DNA of 45,011 nucleotides from Acidovorax sp. SRB_14 (GTDB lineage Bacteria > Pseudomonadota > Gammaproteobacteria > Burkholderiales > Burkholderiaceae_C). Location: NCBI RefSeq assembly GCF_012932145.1, contig NZ_MWOK01000025.1:1-45011 (forward strand), read 5' to 3'. The position numbers and the translations under genes are program-made. The notes beneath the pieces are model-generated. The model was not told the origin of the DNA, did not search any database, and worked only from the letters and a program-made list of their open reading frames with translations. How positions within the stretch are numbered: the first letter of the stretch is position 1; the number at the start of each line of letters is the position of its first letter. This document shows positions 27,047-38,613 of the stretch, in pieces.

Positions 27047-28600
27047 ATGCAACTCAATCCCGCAGAAATTTCTGAACTCATCAAGAGCCGCATCGAAGGG
27101 CTGGCAGCCAGCAGCGACATCCGCAACCAGGGCACCGTGGTGTCCGTGTCTGACGGTATCGTGCGCGTCCATGGCCTGTCCGACGTGATGCAGGGCGAAA
27201 TGCTCGAGTTCCCCGCCACCGCGGACGGCACGCCTTCCTACGGCCTGGCCCTGAACCTTGAGCGCGACTCGGTCGGCGCCGTGATTCTGGGCGAGTACGA
27301 GCACATCTCCGAAGGCAACACCGTCAAGTGCACGGGCCGCATTCTGGAAGTGCCCGTCGGCCCCGAGCTGATTGGCCGCGTGGTCAACGCCCTGGGCCAG
27401 CCCATCGACGGCAAGGGCCCGGTCAATGCGAAGCTGACCGACGTGATCGAAAAGGTCGCTCCCGGCGTGATCGCCCGCAAGTCGGTGGACCAGCCGCTGC
27501 AGACCGGTATGAAGTCGATCGACTCCATGGTGCCCGTCGGCCGTGGCCAGCGCGAGCTGATCATTGGCGACCGCCAGACCGGCAAGACCGCCGTGGCCAT
27601 CGACGCCATCATCGCCCAGAAGGGCCAGGGCGTGACCTGCATCTATGTGGCGATCGGCCAGAAGGCCTCGTCCATCAAGAACGTGGTGCGTTCGCTGGAA
27701 CAAGCTGGCGCGATGGAATACACCATCGTCGTGGCCGCTTCGGCCTCCGAGTCCGCCGCCATGCAGTACGTGTCGGCCTACTCGGGCTGCACCATGGGCG
27801 AGTACTTCCGCGACCGCGGCGAAGACGCCCTGATCGTGTACGACGACCTGTCCAAGCAGGCCGTGGCCTACCGCCAGGTCTCGCTGCTGCTGCGCCGCCC
27901 ACCAGGCCGTGAAGCCTACCCCGGCGACGTGTTCTACCTCCACAGCCGCCTGCTCGAGCGCGCTGCCCGCGTGAACGCCGACTATGTCGAAGCTTTCACC
28001 AAGGGTGAAGTCAAGGGCAAGACGGGCTCGCTGACCGCACTGCCGATCATCGAAACGCAGGCCGGCGACGTGTCGGCCTTCGTGCCCACGAACGTGATCT
28101 CGATCACGGACGGCCAGATCTTCCTGGAAACCAGCCTGTTCAACGCCGGTATCCGCCCCGCCATCAACGCCGGCATCTCGGTGTCGCGCGTCGGTGGTGC
28201 AGCCCAGACCAAGCTCATCAAGAGCCTGTCCGGCGGTATCCGTACCGACTTGGCCCAGTACCGTGAGCTGGCGGCGTTTGCGCAGTTCGCCTCCGACCTG
28301 GACGAAGCCACCCGCAAGCAGCTCGAGCGCGGTGCCCGCGTGACCGAACTGCTCAAGCAGGCGCAGTACAGCCCGCTGTCCATCTCGCTGATGGGTGCGA
28401 CGCTGTTCGCGGTGAACAAGGGCTACCTGGACGACATCGACGTCAAGAAGGTCCTCGACTTCGAACACGGCCTGCACCAGTTCCTCAAGACCAGCCATGC
28501 CGCCTTGCTGGCCAAGCTGGAGAAGGACCGTGCCATGGACAAGGACGCTGAAGCCGAATTGAACGCCGCAGTCGCTGCGTTCAAGAAGTCGTTCGCTTAA
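27047..28600 (+). CDS. atpA: ATP synthase F1 subunit alpha
   Basis: Alpha holds the non-catalytic nucleotide sites of the F1 hexamer. The protein is 517 aa. The P-loop GDRQTGKT is at residues 174-181. The conserved [33 protein letters not shown]-type region is present around residue 268, and the alpha signature [17 protein letters not shown] follows. The ATG at 27047 has AAGGAAAGAGTC before it. It is 46 bases after atpH and 18 bases before atpG. Confidence 0.98.
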   Translation: MQLNPAEISELIKSRIEGLAASSDIRNQGTVVSVSDGIVRVHGLSDVMQGEMLEFPATADGTPSYGLALNLERDSVGAVILGEYEHISEGNTVKCTGRILEVPVGPELIGRVVNALGQPIDGKGPVNAKLTDVIEKVAPGVIARKSVDQPLQTGMKSIDSMVPVGRGQRELIIGDRQTGKTAVAIDAIIAQKGQGVTCIYVAIGQKASSIKNVVRSLEQAGAMEYTIVVAASASESAAMQYVSAYSGCTMGEYFRDRGEDALIVYDDLSKQAVAYRQVSLLLRRPPGREAYPGDVFYLHSRLLERAARVNADYVEAFTKGEVKGKTGSLTALPIIETQAGDVSAFVPTNVISITDGQIFLETSLFNAGIRPAINAGISVSRVGGAAQTKLIKSLSGGIRTDLAQYRELAAFAQFASDLDEATRKQLERGARVTELLKQAQYSPLSISLMGATLFAVNKGYLDDIDVKKVLDFEHGLHQFLKTSHAALLAKLEKDRAMDKDAEAELNAAVAAFKKSFA

Positions 28601-28618
28601 GCCGGACGAGGAGCGATC

Positions 28619-29485
28619 ATGGCAGCAGGCAAGGAAATACGCGGCAAGATCAAATCGGTGGAAAACACCAAGAAGATCACCAAGGCCATGGAAATGGTGG
28701 CCGCATCCAAAATGCGCAAGGCGCAGGAACGGATGCGCGCAGCCCGCCCCTACAGCGAGAAGATCCGCAACATCGCGGCCCACCTGGGCCAGGCCAACCC
28801 CGAGTACGTGCACCCGTTCATGCAAGTGAATGAGTCCAAGGTGGCCGGTGTCATCGTCGTCACGACCGACAAGGGTCTGTGCGGTGGCATGAACACCAAC
28901 GTGCTGCGTGTGGTGACGACCAAGTTGCGTGAACTGCAGAGCGCTGGCGTGTCCACCGAGGCTGTGGCCATTGGCAACAAGGGCTTGGGTTTTCTGAACC
29001 GCGTGGGCGCCCGCGTGGTGGCGCATGCCACCGGGCTGGGCGACACGCCGCATCTCGACAAGCTGGTCGGTCCCGTGAAGGTGCTGCTCGACGCCTACGC
29101 CGAAGGCAAGATCAACGCGGTGTACCTGAGCTACACCAAGTTCATCAACACCATGAGGCAGGAGTCGGTGGTGGAGCAGCTGCTCCCCCTGTCTTCCGAG
29201 CACATGCAGGCCGGCAAGACGGCGCATGGTTGGGACTACATCTACGAGCCGGATGCGCAAAGCGTCATTGACGAGCTGCTGGTCCGCTACGTCGAGTCGC
29301 TGATCTACCAGGCCGTTGCGGAAAACATGGCGTCCGAGCAGTCGGCGCGCATGGTGGCCATGAAGGCTGCGACCGACAACGCCGGCAGCGTCATTGGCGA
29401 GTTGAAGCTGATCTACAACAAGACGCGCCAGGCAGCGATCACGAAAGAACTTTCGGAAATCGTCTCGGGCGCCGCTGCTGTGTAA
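28619..29485 (+). CDS. atpG: ATP synthase F1 subunit gamma
   Basis: Gamma is the rotating central shaft. The protein is 288 aa. The N-terminal helix [32 protein letters not shown] and the C-terminal helix ending [20 protein letters not shown] are the conserved coiled-coil pair. The conserved [12 protein letters not shown] loop lies between them. A GAGGAGCGATC ribosome-binding site precedes the ATG at 28619. atpD follows after 33 bases. Confidence 0.98.
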   Translation: MAAGKEIRGKIKSVENTKKITKAMEMVAASKMRKAQERMRAARPYSEKIRNIAAHLGQANPEYVHPFMQVNESKVAGVIVVTTDKGLCGGMNTNVLRVVTTKLRELQSAGVSTEAVAIGNKGLGFLNRVGARVVAHATGLGDTPHLDKLVGPVKVLLDAYAEGKINAVYLSYTKFINTMRQESVVEQLLPLSSEHMQAGKTAHGWDYIYEPDAQSVIDELLVRYVESLIYQAVAENMASEQSARMVAMKAATDNAGSVIGELKLIYNKTRQAAITKELSEIVSGAAAV

Positions 29486-30925
<1,440 letters not shown>

Positions 30926-30997
30926 TTGCCGAGCGGCTGACCGGCCATGCCGGTCGGCCCCCGCAAGCCAGCCACCCACCTTTTTCTAGGAGCAATG

Positions 30998-31414
30998 ATG
31001 AACACCATCCACGTTGATGTGGTCAGCGCAGAAGAGTCCATCTTCTCCGGTGAAGCGCGTTTTGTCGCGCTGCCCGGCGAAGCGGGCGAACTGGGCGTGT
31101 ACCCGCGTCACACTCCGCTGATCACGCGCATCAAGCCCGGCTCGGTGCGCATCGAAATGGCCGATGGCAGCGAAGAGTTTGTTTTCGTGGCCGGTGGCAT
31201 TCTCGAAGTGCAGCCCGACTGCGTGACCGTGCTGTCCGACACCGCCATCCGCGGCAAGGACCTCGACGACAAGAAGGCCAACGAAGCCAAGGCGGCGGCC
31301 GAAGAGGCGCTGAAAAACGCCAAGAGCGAAATCGACATGGCGCGCGCCCAGTCCGAACTGGCCGTGATGGCCGCCCAGATCGCCGCGCTGCGCAAATTCC
31401 GCCAGAAGCGCTGA
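30998..31414 (+). CDS. atpC: ATP synthase F1 subunit epsilon
   Basis: Epsilon is the regulatory subunit on the central stalk that can inhibit ATP hydrolysis. The protein is 138 aa. The N-terminal beta sandwich begins [19 protein letters not shown], with [19 protein letters not shown] following. The C-terminal two-helix domain is complete ([20 protein letters not shown] onward). Two ATGs are adjacent at 30995 and 30998. The second is better spaced from AGGAGC. It is the last gene before the operon terminator. Confidence 0.97.
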   Translation: MNTIHVDVVSAEESIFSGEARFVALPGEAGELGVYPRHTPLITRIKPGSVRIEMADGSEEFVFVAGGILEVQPDCVTVLSDTAIRGKDLDDKKANEAKAAAEEALKNAKSEIDMARAQSELAVMAAQIAALRKFRQKR

Positions 31415-31440
31415 GGACCTGACCCCCGCGCCTGCTGACA

Positions 31441-31464
31441 AAGCCGCCTTCGAGCGGCTTTTTT
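31441..31464 (+). terminator. Intrinsic terminator of the atp operon
   Basis: AAGCCGC at 31441-31447 pairs with GCGGCTT at 31454-31460 across CTTCGA, followed by TTTT. It lies 27 bases after the atpC stop. Confidence 0.88.
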
Positions 31465-31736
31465 CATGTCCCAGTCCACCGCGGCCCTGGCGCGCACCGC
31501 CCTCCGGCCAGCTGTGCAGCGTGGCACCACTCCCACCGCCGAGGGCGCCACGGCGGCGCGGGGCCTGCGTCACGGCGTAGGCGGGCGCTGACATCCGCTG
31601 GCGCTGTTCGGCAGCGCCGCGCGCGCGGCATGCGCTTTAGCATGGCGCATGGCCCGTTTCCCTTCCTTGGCTTCCGGTACCTGCGCCAGCGCCCCGAGGG
31701 GTGCAGGGACCGGGTGCACGCGCTGATCCGTCCGCC
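31465..31736. other. Spacer between the atp terminator and the DNA repair cassette
   Basis: No gene is supported here. The stretch is GC-rich and should contain the promoter of the repair cassette. I see no good -35/-10 pair and no LexA-like CTGT-N8-ACAG box in it. Confidence 0.5.
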
Positions 31737-32840
31737 ATGGCCGGCTCCGATCTGGTCGTCGCCCGCCCCGAGGGGCTGTACTGCCCTGCCGGCGACTTCT
31801 ACATCGACCCCTGGCGCCCGGTGGACCGCGCCGTCATCACCCACGGGCATTCGGACCATGCGCGCAGTGGCCATGCGCACTACCTGGCGCACCACGACAG
31901 TGCAGGGGTCTTGCGCGCGCGGCTCGGCGCGGACATCACGCTGCAGACACTCGCCTATGGAGAAGCCATCACGCACCATGGGGTGCGTCTGTCGCTGCAC
32001 CCGGCCGGCCATGTGCTGGGGTCCGCCCAGGTGCGCCTGGAGCACGGGTCGCAGGTCTGGGTGGCCTCGGGCGACTACAAGCTCGAACACGACGGCACCT
32101 GCGCTGCGTTCGAGCCGGTGCGCTGCGACACCTTTATCACCGAATCGACCTTCGGGCTGCCGATCTACCGCTGGCCAGCGCAGGCCGACCTGTTCGCCGA
32201 CGTGAATGCGTGGTGGCGCGGCAACGCGGCGCTGGGCCGGCCCTCGGTGCTGTTCTGCTATGCCTTCGGCAAAGCGCAGCGTATCCTGCACGGCGTGGAC
32301 GTCAGCATCGGTGCCCTGGTGGTGCATGGCGCGATCGAGCCCCTCAACGCGGTCTACCGCGCCGCGGGTGTGCGGCTGCCCGACACGCTGCGCGCCACCG
32401 ACCCGCAGGCCACGCCGGCGCTGCTCGCGACCGCGCTGGTGCTCGCGCCGCCGTCGGCGCAGGGTACGCCGTGGATGCGGCGTTTCGGCCGCTGTGCGGA
32501 TGCGTTTGCGAGCGGCTGGATGCAGCTGCGCGGCACGCGCCGGCGGCGCGGCGTGGACCGGGGCTTTGTGATGTCCGACCATGCCGATTGGCCCGGCCTG
32601 CAGCGCGCCATCGCGGGCACGGGGGCCGAGCGCATCTTTGTCACCCACGGCAGCGTGGCGGTGCTGGTGCGCTGGCTGCAGGAGCAGGGCCTGCAGGCGC
32701 AGGGGTTCCACACCGAGTACGGCGACGAAGACGCTGGCGCCGAGCCCGCTGCGCCGGCCGCAGCGCACGGCGGCGTTCCGCCCGCAGAGGCGCCTGCAGG
32801 GCCGCACGAACGCGGCAGTGAATTCCCCGGTGCGCCATGA
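31737..32840 (+). CDS. Ligase-associated DNA exonuclease (metallo-beta-lactamase fold)
   Basis: This is a predicted DNA nuclease of the MBL/beta-CASP-like group that occurs beside LigB-type ligases. The protein is 367 aa from MAGSDLVVARPEGLYCP. The metal-binding motif is HGHSDHA near residue 37. Further ligands lie in HPAGHVLGSAQ, in VASGDYK (an aspartate), and in VMSDHADWPG. A Pro/Ala-rich tail of about 30 residues ends the protein. The ATG at 31737 is used. An in-frame start at 31701 adds a short unconserved stretch. The stop overlaps the ligase start by four bases (ATGA), and the four genes form a unit. The homologous Pseudomonas putida protein is reported to be a manganese-dependent DNA exonuclease. 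Confidence 0.93.
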   Translation: MAGSDLVVARPEGLYCPAGDFYIDPWRPVDRAVITHGHSDHARSGHAHYLAHHDSAGVLRARLGADITLQTLAYGEAITHHGVRLSLHPAGHVLGSAQVRLEHGSQVWVASGDYKLEHDGTCAAFEPVRCDTFITESTFGLPIYRWPAQADLFADVNAWWRGNAALGRPSVLFCYAFGKAQRILHGVDVSIGALVVHGAIEPLNAVYRAAGVRLPDTLRATDPQATPALLATALVLAPPSAQGTPWMRRFGRCADAFASGWMQLRGTRRRRGVDRGFVMSDHADWPGLQRAIAGTGAERIFVTHGSVAVLVRWLQEQGLQAQGFHTEYGDEDAGAEPAAPAAAHGGVPPAEAPAGPHERGSEFPGAP

Positions 32841-34522
32841 AGGATTTTGCTGCGCTCTACCAGGCGCTCGATGCCAGCACCTCGAGTCTGGCCAAGCAGG
32901 CGGCGCTGCAGGCCTACCTGAAGCAGGCAGACCCGGCCGACGCGGCCTGGGTGGTCTACTTTCTGGGCGGCGGCAAGCCGCGCCAGCTGGTGCCGACCAA
33001 GGTGCTGCGGGCGCTGGCGCGCGAGGCGGCGGGCCTGCCCGAATGGCTGTTCGATGAAAGTTACGAAGCCGTCGGTGACCTGGCCGAAACGATTGCCTTG
33101 CTGCTGCCCGAGCCCACCGATGTGCACGCGCTGGGCTTGGCGCAGTGGATGGAGCAGCACCTGCTGCCGTTGCGCGGGCTCGCGCCCGACGCGCTGGCAA
33201 GCACTTTGCGGGCGCAGTGGGCGATGCTGGCAGTGCAGGAGCGGCTGGTCTACTTCAAGCTCATCACCGGGTCGTTCCGTGTCGGCGTGTCGCGGCTGCA
33301 GGTGACGCAGGCGCTGGCCGCGGTGAGCGCGGTCGATGCCAAGCGGATCGCGCAGCGCCTGATGGGCTACACGCACCTGGGCGCCCGCCCGACCGCGCCC
33401 GACTATCTGCGCCTCGTGGCGCCGGCCGAAGAGGCCGCGCAACCCGGGGGCGAAACCAGCGGCCACCCTTTTCCGTTCTTTCTCGCGCACCCGCTGTCGC
33501 TGCCGGTGCAGGCATTCGAAGCCGCGCTCGGGACGCCGTCGCAGTGGCTGGTCGAGTGGAAGTGGGACGGCATCCGGGCGCAGCTGGTGCACCGCGCGGG
33601 CGGCGTGTGGCTGTGGTCGCGCGGCGAGGAGCTGGTGACCGACCGCTACCCCGAACTCGAAGCGCTCGGCCATGCGTTGCCCGAGGGCACGGTGCTCGAT
33701 GGCGAAATTGCCGTCTGGGAGCACGCGGCAGCGCAGGGGCTGCAGACCGGCGGGCGCGTGCGCCCGTTCGCCGACCTGCAAAAGCGCATCGGCCGCAAAA
33801 CGTTGGGACCGAAGCTGCTGCGCGAGCTGCCGGTGGTGCTGATTGCCTACGACCTGCTTGAAGAGGGCGGCCAGGACCTGCGCAGCCTGCCGCAGCACGA
33901 GCGCCGCGCGCGGCTCGATGCCTTGCTTGAGTGCACGCCGCACCCGGCGCTGGTCGCGAGCCCGCCGCTGCACGGCCACAGCTGGGACGATCTGGCGCTG
34001 CAGCGCGAGCAGGCGCGCGCCCTCGGCGTCGAAGGGCTGATGCTCAAGGCACGCAACGCGCACTATGGCGTCGGCCGCACCAAGGACGTGGGCGTGTGGT
34101 GGAAATGGAAAATCGACCCGCTGAGCGTCGACGCGGTGCTGGTCTATGCGCAGCGCGGCCACGGCCGGCGCGCCAGCCTCTACAGCGACTACACCTTTGC
34201 GGTGTGGAGCGCGCCGCCCGGGGCGGACGAACGTGTGCTCGTGCCTTTTGCCAAGGCCTATTCGGGGCTGACCGATGCCGAAATGGCGCGCGTCGATGCG
34301 GTGGTCCGCAAGACCACGGTGGAATCGTTTGGCCCGGTGCGCAGCGTGCGGCCCACGCTGGTGTTCGAGCTCGGCTTTGAAGGCATTGCGCGCAGCAGCC
34401 GCCACAAGAGCGGCATCGCCGTGCGGTTTCCGCGCATGCTGCGCTGGCGCGAGGACAAACCGGTGGACGAGGCCGATTCGCTGCAGACCTTGTCGGCGCT
34501 GCTGCCCGGGGCAGGCGCATGA
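32837..34522 (+). CDS. ATP-dependent DNA ligase (LigB/LigC-type)
   Basis: This enzyme seals DNA nicks using ATP. It is separate from the essential NAD-dependent LigA. The protein is 561 aa. It has an N-terminal helical DNA-binding domain (about residues 1-200), then the nucleotidyltransferase domain with the adenylated lysine at 242 in EWKWDGIRAQL. Motif III follows as IAYDLLEEGG, then motif IV EGLMLK, and motif V in WWKWKID. A C-terminal OB domain is present. The ATG overlaps the exonuclease stop by four bases. It belongs to the four-gene repair cassette and is not near Ku genes. Confidence 0.95.
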   Translation: MKDFAALYQALDASTSSLAKQAALQAYLKQADPADAAWVVYFLGGGKPRQLVPTKVLRALAREAAGLPEWLFDESYEAVGDLAETIALLLPEPTDVHALGLAQWMEQHLLPLRGLAPDALASTLRAQWAMLAVQERLVYFKLITGSFRVGVSRLQVTQALAAVSAVDAKRIAQRLMGYTHLGARPTAPDYLRLVAPAEEAAQPGGETSGHPFPFFLAHPLSLPVQAFEAALGTPSQWLVEWKWDGIRAQLVHRAGGVWLWSRGEELVTDRYPELEALGHALPEGTVLDGEIAVWEHAAAQGLQTGGRVRPFADLQKRIGRKTLGPKLLRELPVVLIAYDLLEEGGQDLRSLPQHERRARLDALLECTPHPALVASPPLHGHSWDDLALQREQARALGVEGLMLKARNAHYGVGRTKDVGVWWKWKIDPLSVDAVLVYAQRGHGRRASLYSDYTFAVWSAPPGADERVLVPFAKAYSGLTDAEMARVDAVVRKTTVESFGPVRSVRPTLVFELGFEGIARSSRHKSGIAVRFPRMLRWREDKPVDEADSLQTLSALLPGAGA

Positions 34523-34552
34523 GGCGGGTGGTGCGTGGCGGCGGGACGCCCC

Positions 34553-37315
34553 ATGGCTAAGACGCCTGCCCAGCAGGCCGTCGCCGGCTGGCTGGCCCAG
34601 AAGGGTTGGAAGCCGTTTGCGTTTCAGAAGCAGGTCTGGAAGGCGATTGCCGAGGGGCGCTCGGGGCTGCTGCATGCAACCACCGGCGCGGGCAAGACCT
34701 ATGCCGTGTGGCTCGGCGCCCTGCAGGCGCTGGCCGACGGCGCCCCACAAAAAAACAAGCCAAATCGGCCTTTGGCCCAATCTGGATCAGCGCAGGCAGC
34801 TATCAAAAAAGGATCGGATGCGGCGGCGCCCCTGGCGGTGCTGTGGATCACGCCGATGCGCGCCCTGGCGGCCGACACGCTCAAGGCCTTGCAGGCGCCG
34901 CTGGCCGCTCTCGCCGCAGAGCATGGGGGCCTGGCGCGCTGGAGCACCGGCGCACGCACGGGCGACACCGCCAGCGCCGAGCGCAGCGCGCAGGCGCGGC
35001 GCCTGCCCACCGCGCTGGTGACGACACCCGAGAGCCTCACGCTGCTGCTCGCGCGCGCCGACGCGCGCGAGGCGCTCTCGGGCGTGCAGCTGGTGGTGGC
35101 GGACGAGTGGCATGAGCTGATCGGCAACAAGCGTGGCGTGCAGCTGCAGCTGGCGCTGGCGCGGCTGAGCGGCTGGAACCCGGCGCTGCGCATCTGGGGC
35201 CTGTCGGCCACGCTGGGCAACCTCGAAGAGGCCATGCGCACACTGCTGGCGGCGCAGGAGGATGGCAGCCGCAGCCTGCTGGTGCAGGGCGCGGTGCCCA
35301 AACGGTTGGTGGTGGACACCCTGCTGCCCGAGCGCCCCGAGCGCTTCAGCTGGGCCGGGCACCTCGGGCTGCGCATGTTGCCCCAGGTCGTGCGCGAGCT
35401 CGAGGCCACGCGCACGGCGCTGGTGTTCGTCAATGTGCGCTCGCAGGCCGAGCAGTGGTACCAGGCCATTCTGGCGGCGCGGCCCGAATGGGCGGGCGCG
35501 TTGGCGATCCACCACGGGTCGCTGGACCGCGGTGTGCGCGAGTGGGTGGAAGAGGGCCTCAAAACCGGCCGGCTGCGCGCGGTGGTCTGCACCTCCAGCC
35601 TGGACCTGGGCGTGGATTTTCTGCCGGTCGAGCGCGTGCTGCAAATCGGTTCGGCCAAGGGCATCGCGCGCCTGCTGCAGCGCGCCGGGCGCTCGGGGCA
35701 TGCGCCCGGGCGCCCCTCGCGCATCACGCTCGTGCCCACGCACAGCCTCGAACTGATCGAAGCGGCCGCGGCGCGGCAGGCCGTGCACGCCGGCCGCGTG
35801 GAGGTGCGGCACACGCCGCAGCAACCGGTCGACGTGCTGGTGCAGCACCTGGTCACCGCGGCCCTGGGCGGGGGCTTTGAGCCTGCCGCGCTGTATGCCG
35901 AGGTGCGCCGCAGCGCCGCCTACCGCAACCTCTCGCCCGCCGTCTGGCAGTGGTGCCTGGACTTCGTGCAGCGCGGCGGCCCCTCGCTGGTGGCCTACCC
36001 CGACTACCACCGCGTGGGCCCCGACGCGCAAGGCCGGTGGCGCATGGCCGACGCGCGCCTGGCACGGCGCCACCGCGCCAACATCGGCACCATCGTGAGC
36101 GACGCCAGCATGGCCGTGCAGATGCTGCACGGCGCGCGCCTGGGGCAGATGGAGGAGGGTTTTCTCACGCGCCTGTCGCCGGGCGACTGCTTCCTGTTCG
36201 CGGGCCGCGCGCTGGAGCTGGTGCGCATCGCGCAGATGACCGCCTATGTGCGGCGCGCGCCGGCCGGCCGCCCCACGGTGCCGCGCTGGGCGGGCTCGCG
36301 CATGGCTTTGTCCACGGTCCTGGCCGGGTTCCTGGTGCGGCAGCTGGCCCAGGCCGCCGAGGGGCATTACGACAGCCCCGAAATGCGCAGCGTGCGGCCG
36401 CTGCTCGAGGTGCAGCAGCGCTGGTCCGCGCTCCCGACGCCGGCCACGCTGCTGGTCGAAACGCTGCGCACGCGCGAAGGCTGGCACCTGTTCCTCTACC
36501 CGTTCGCGGGCCGCCATGCCCACATCGGCCTGGCCAGCCTGATCGCCTGGCGCGCCGCCCAGCACGCGCCGGGAACGTTCTCGATGGCCGTCAACGACTA
36601 CGGCCTGGAGCTGGTGAGTGCCACCGCGCGCGACTGGGCCGCGCTGCTGCCCGACCTGCTGCGCCCACCGCACGGCGGCGGTCCTGGCGCCGCGGCCGGC
36701 GCCAGCGCAGACACGGCGCGCGCCGCGCTGCTGCACGAGGTCGTCGCAAGCCTCAATGCCACGGAAATGGCCAAGCGCCGCTTTCGCGAGATCGCGCGCA
36801 TCGCGGGCCTGGTGTTCCAAAGCCACCCGGGCGAGCGGCGCAGCGCGCGGCAGCTGCAGGCGTCTTCGCAGCTCTACTTCGAAGTGTTTCGCCAGTACGA
36901 CCCCGGCAATCTGCTGCTGCGCCAGGCCGACGCCGAGGTGCTGAGCCAGGAGCTGGACGTGGCGCACATCCTCGCGAGCCTGCAGCGCATGCACACGCAA
37001 GAGCGGGTGGTAAAGGCGCTGGCGCGGCCAAGCCCGTTCGCGTTCGCCCTGATGGTGGAGCGCTTTCGCGAAAAGCTCAGCAATGAAAACCTGGCCGAGC
37101 GCATCGCCCGCATGCTGGCGCAGCTCGAGCGCGCGGCCGATGCGCCGGCCCCCGCGGCCCAGCGCCGGCCAGCGCCGGGGCAGGCGCCGGCGCCGACTGC
37201 CGAGGACGTGCGCCGCATGCTCGAATTCCTCCCGGGCGCGGGCGCGCCGGGGTCTGCCGAGCGTGCCACGCCGCGCAGAAAGCGGCCGCCGTCGCGGCCG
37301 CTGCCGTTGCTGTGA
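34553..37315 (+). CDS. Ligase-associated Lhr-like DEXH helicase
   Basis: This is a superfamily 2 DNA helicase of the Lhr-Core type. The protein is 920 aa from [19 protein letters not shown]. The P-loop is in [15 protein letters not shown], the DEXH box is [15 protein letters not shown], and motif III is in WGLSATLGN. The second RecA domain includes [20 protein letters not shown] and [16 protein letters not shown] winged-helix and a large Lhr-specific domain follow, then an Ala/Pro-rich tail. An in-frame GTG at 34535 is possible but has no advantage. Residues around 66-90 are Asn/Gln/Lys/Ser-rich between motif I and motif Ia and correspond to a dispersed repeat at 34756-34803. The gap to the ligase gene is 30 bases. 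Confidence 0.95.
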   Translation: MAKTPAQQAVAGWLAQKGWKPFAFQKQVWKAIAEGRSGLLHATTGAGKTYAVWLGALQALADGAPQKNKPNRPLAQSGSAQAAIKKGSDAAAPLAVLWITPMRALAADTLKALQAPLAALAAEHGGLARWSTGARTGDTASAERSAQARRLPTALVTTPESLTLLLARADAREALSGVQLVVADEWHELIGNKRGVQLQLALARLSGWNPALRIWGLSATLGNLEEAMRTLLAAQEDGSRSLLVQGAVPKRLVVDTLLPERPERFSWAGHLGLRMLPQVVRELEATRTALVFVNVRSQAEQWYQAILAARPEWAGALAIHHGSLDRGVREWVEEGLKTGRLRAVVCTSSLDLGVDFLPVERVLQIGSAKGIARLLQRAGRSGHAPGRPSRITLVPTHSLELIEAAAARQAVHAGRVEVRHTPQQPVDVLVQHLVTAALGGGFEPAALYAEVRRSAAYRNLSPAVWQWCLDFVQRGGPSLVAYPDYHRVGPDAQGRWRMADARLARRHRANIGTIVSDASMAVQMLHGARLGQMEEGFLTRLSPGDCFLFAGRALELVRIAQMTAYVRRAPAGRPTVPRWAGSRMALSTVLAGFLVRQLAQAAEGHYDSPEMRSVRPLLEVQQRWSALPTPATLLVETLRTREGWHLFLYPFAGRHAHIGLASLIAWRAAQHAPGTFSMAVNDYGLELVSATARDWAALLPDLLRPPHGGGPGAAAGASADTARAALLHEVVASLNATEMAKRRFREIARIAGLVFQSHPGERRSARQLQASSQLYFEVFRQYDPGNLLLRQADAEVLSQELDVAHILASLQRMHTQERVVKALARPSPFAFALMVERFREKLSNENLAERIARMLAQLERAADAPAPAAQRRPAPGQAPAPTAEDVRRMLEFLPGAGAPGSAERATPRRKRPPSRPLPLL
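34756..34803 (-). repeat. Dispersed repeat copy inside the helicase gene
   Basis: These 48 bases match, in reverse orientation, the repeat at 24060-24107 with no gap (about 30 of 48 positions the same). The copy and its A-rich flanks (roughly 34748-34812) keep the reading frame and encode a polar stretch ([17 protein letters not shown] region) that has no counterpart in the conserved helicase core. It looks like an old insertion that became coding. Confidence 0.6.
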
Positions 37316-38022
37316 CGCGCGCTGCCTGCCAGATGGCCCACTCTGCCTTGCCTTCCCCCGGCCCCGGCGCTCTGGGCGTGGAGGTGGCCGCAGAAGCGGT
37401 CTGGCTGCTGCCCGAACACGCGCTGTGGTGGCCGGCCGGCGCCTTGCTGCTGGTGGCGGATCTGCACCTGGGCAAGGCGGCCACCTTCCGCGCCCGCGGC
37501 CTGCCCGTGCCCGGCGGCACGACAGCGCGCAACCTCGCGCGCCTGTCGCAGCTGGTCACGCGGTGCGCACCGCGGCGCCTGGTGGTGCTGGGCGACTTCC
37601 TGCATGCGCAGGAGGCGCACACGCCGGCCGTGCTGCAGCCGCTGGCCCGGTGGCGCGGCCGGCACGCCGATCTGGACGTCGGGCTGGTGCGCGGCAACCA
37701 CGACAGCCATGCGGGCGATCCGCCGGCCGCCCTGGGCATCGCGGTGGTCGATGAGCCCTGGCTGCTCGGCCCGTTTGCGCTGTGCCACCACCCGCAGCGC
37801 CATCCCACGCACCATGTGCTGGCCGGCCACTGGCACCCCGCGGTACACCTGTACGGTGCGGGGCACGACCGGCTGCGCCTGCCCTGCTTCTGCCTCGACG
37901 CGGGCATGGCGGTGCTGCCGGCGTTTGGCGAATTCACGGGGGGCATGGCGCTGCCGGCCGCTGCCGGGCGGCGCCGTTTCGCGGTCGGGGGTGGGTCGGT
38001 CTGGGCGGTGCCCGGGGGCTGA
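37312..38022 (+). CDS. pdeM: Ligase-associated endonuclease PdeM (metallophosphoesterase)
   Basis: This is a binuclear metallophosphoesterase of the repair cassette. The P. putida homologue acts as a DNA nuclease with manganese. The protein is 236 aa from a GTG at 37312 that overlaps the helicase stop (GTGA). An ATG at 37333 is the alternative start. Metal-binding motifs appear in order: DLHLGK, LGDFLHA, RGNHDS, and GHWHP. The fold is compact and has no signal peptide. The start overlap suggests translational coupling with the helicase. Confidence 0.92.
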   Translation: MTRAACQMAHSALPSPGPGALGVEVAAEAVWLLPEHALWWPAGALLLVADLHLGKAATFRARGLPVPGGTTARNLARLSQLVTRCAPRRLVVLGDFLHAQEAHTPAVLQPLARWRGRHADLDVGLVRGNHDSHAGDPPAALGIAVVDEPWLLGPFALCHHPQRHPTHHVLAGHWHPAVHLYGAGHDRLRLPCFCLDAGMAVLPAFGEFTGGMALPAAAGRRRFAVGGGSVWAVPGG

Positions 38023-38074
38023 GCCAGGGTGGCGCCGCCTCTGCGGCCCGCCAGGGCGCAGGCGCGGTGCGGCC

Positions 38075-38611
38075 TCAGCGGCGCAGCAGCGGGTCGCCGG
38101 TCAGCACCGGCGCATCGGGCAGTTCATTGGGTGCGCGCGCGCTGCCGCGCGGCGCGGGGAAGTGTTCTTCGAGCAGCGCGCTCACGCGCGCGAGGGCCTC
38201 GGTGAGGCCTTCGTCATAGCGCTGCCCCTGGAACGCCTGGCCCATGCCGGCCACCAGGCCCTCCCAGGTCGCCTGGGGCACGGCGCGCGCGAGCCCCCGG
38301 TCGGCCACGACCTCGATCGCGTGGTCGGCCAGCAGCAGGTAGATCAGCACGCCGTTGTTGTGCTCGGTGTCCCACACGCGCAGCTTGCCGAACAGCGAGA
38401 CGGCGCGTTCACGCGCTGGCGCCCCACGCCAGAGGTAGGCCACGGGCAGGCCGGCTTCGACGCAGATGCGCACCTGGCCAGTGTGGCGCTGCTCGCTGGC
38501 GGCGACTTGGCGCGTGAGCTGCTCGATCAGCGGGGGCGGCACGGCCTGGCGCAGGCGGCCTTCGGCCCAGCGGTGGCGCAGCAGGCGCGCGATTCGTTGC
38601 ATCCAGCCCAT
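38075..38611 (-). CDS. TPM-domain protein (TLP18.3/Psb32-like), second copy
   Basis: This is a small protein with a TPM domain, a fold found in thylakoid repair proteins and in bacterial membrane-associated proteins of unclear function. The protein is 178 aa from MGWMQRIARLLRHRW. It has no signal peptide or membrane segment that I can see. The TPM core contains ASEQRHTGQVRICVEAGLPV, then SLFGKLRVWDTEHNNGVLIYLLLADHAIEVVADRGL. Its start follows the stop of the first TPM gene by two bases, so it is the third gene of the lemA-tpm-tpm set. A longer frame to 38728 lies over the glycine-rich end of its neighbour and was rejected. Confidence 0.9.
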   Translation of the reverse strand: MGWMQRIARLLRHRWAEGRLRQAVPPPLIEQLTRQVAASEQRHTGQVRICVEAGLPVAYLWRGAPARERAVSLFGKLRVWDTEHNNGVLIYLLLADHAIEVVADRGLARAVPQATWEGLVAGMGQAFQGQRYDEGLTEALARVSALLEEHFPAPRGSARAPNELPDAPVLTGDPLLRR

Positions 38612-38613
38612 GC

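Noticed and set aside
31737-38022. The nuclease-ligase-helicase-phosphoesterase set as a new defence system
   Set aside because: All four members match the known LigB-associated DNA repair cluster, and no defence genes or mobile element surround them.
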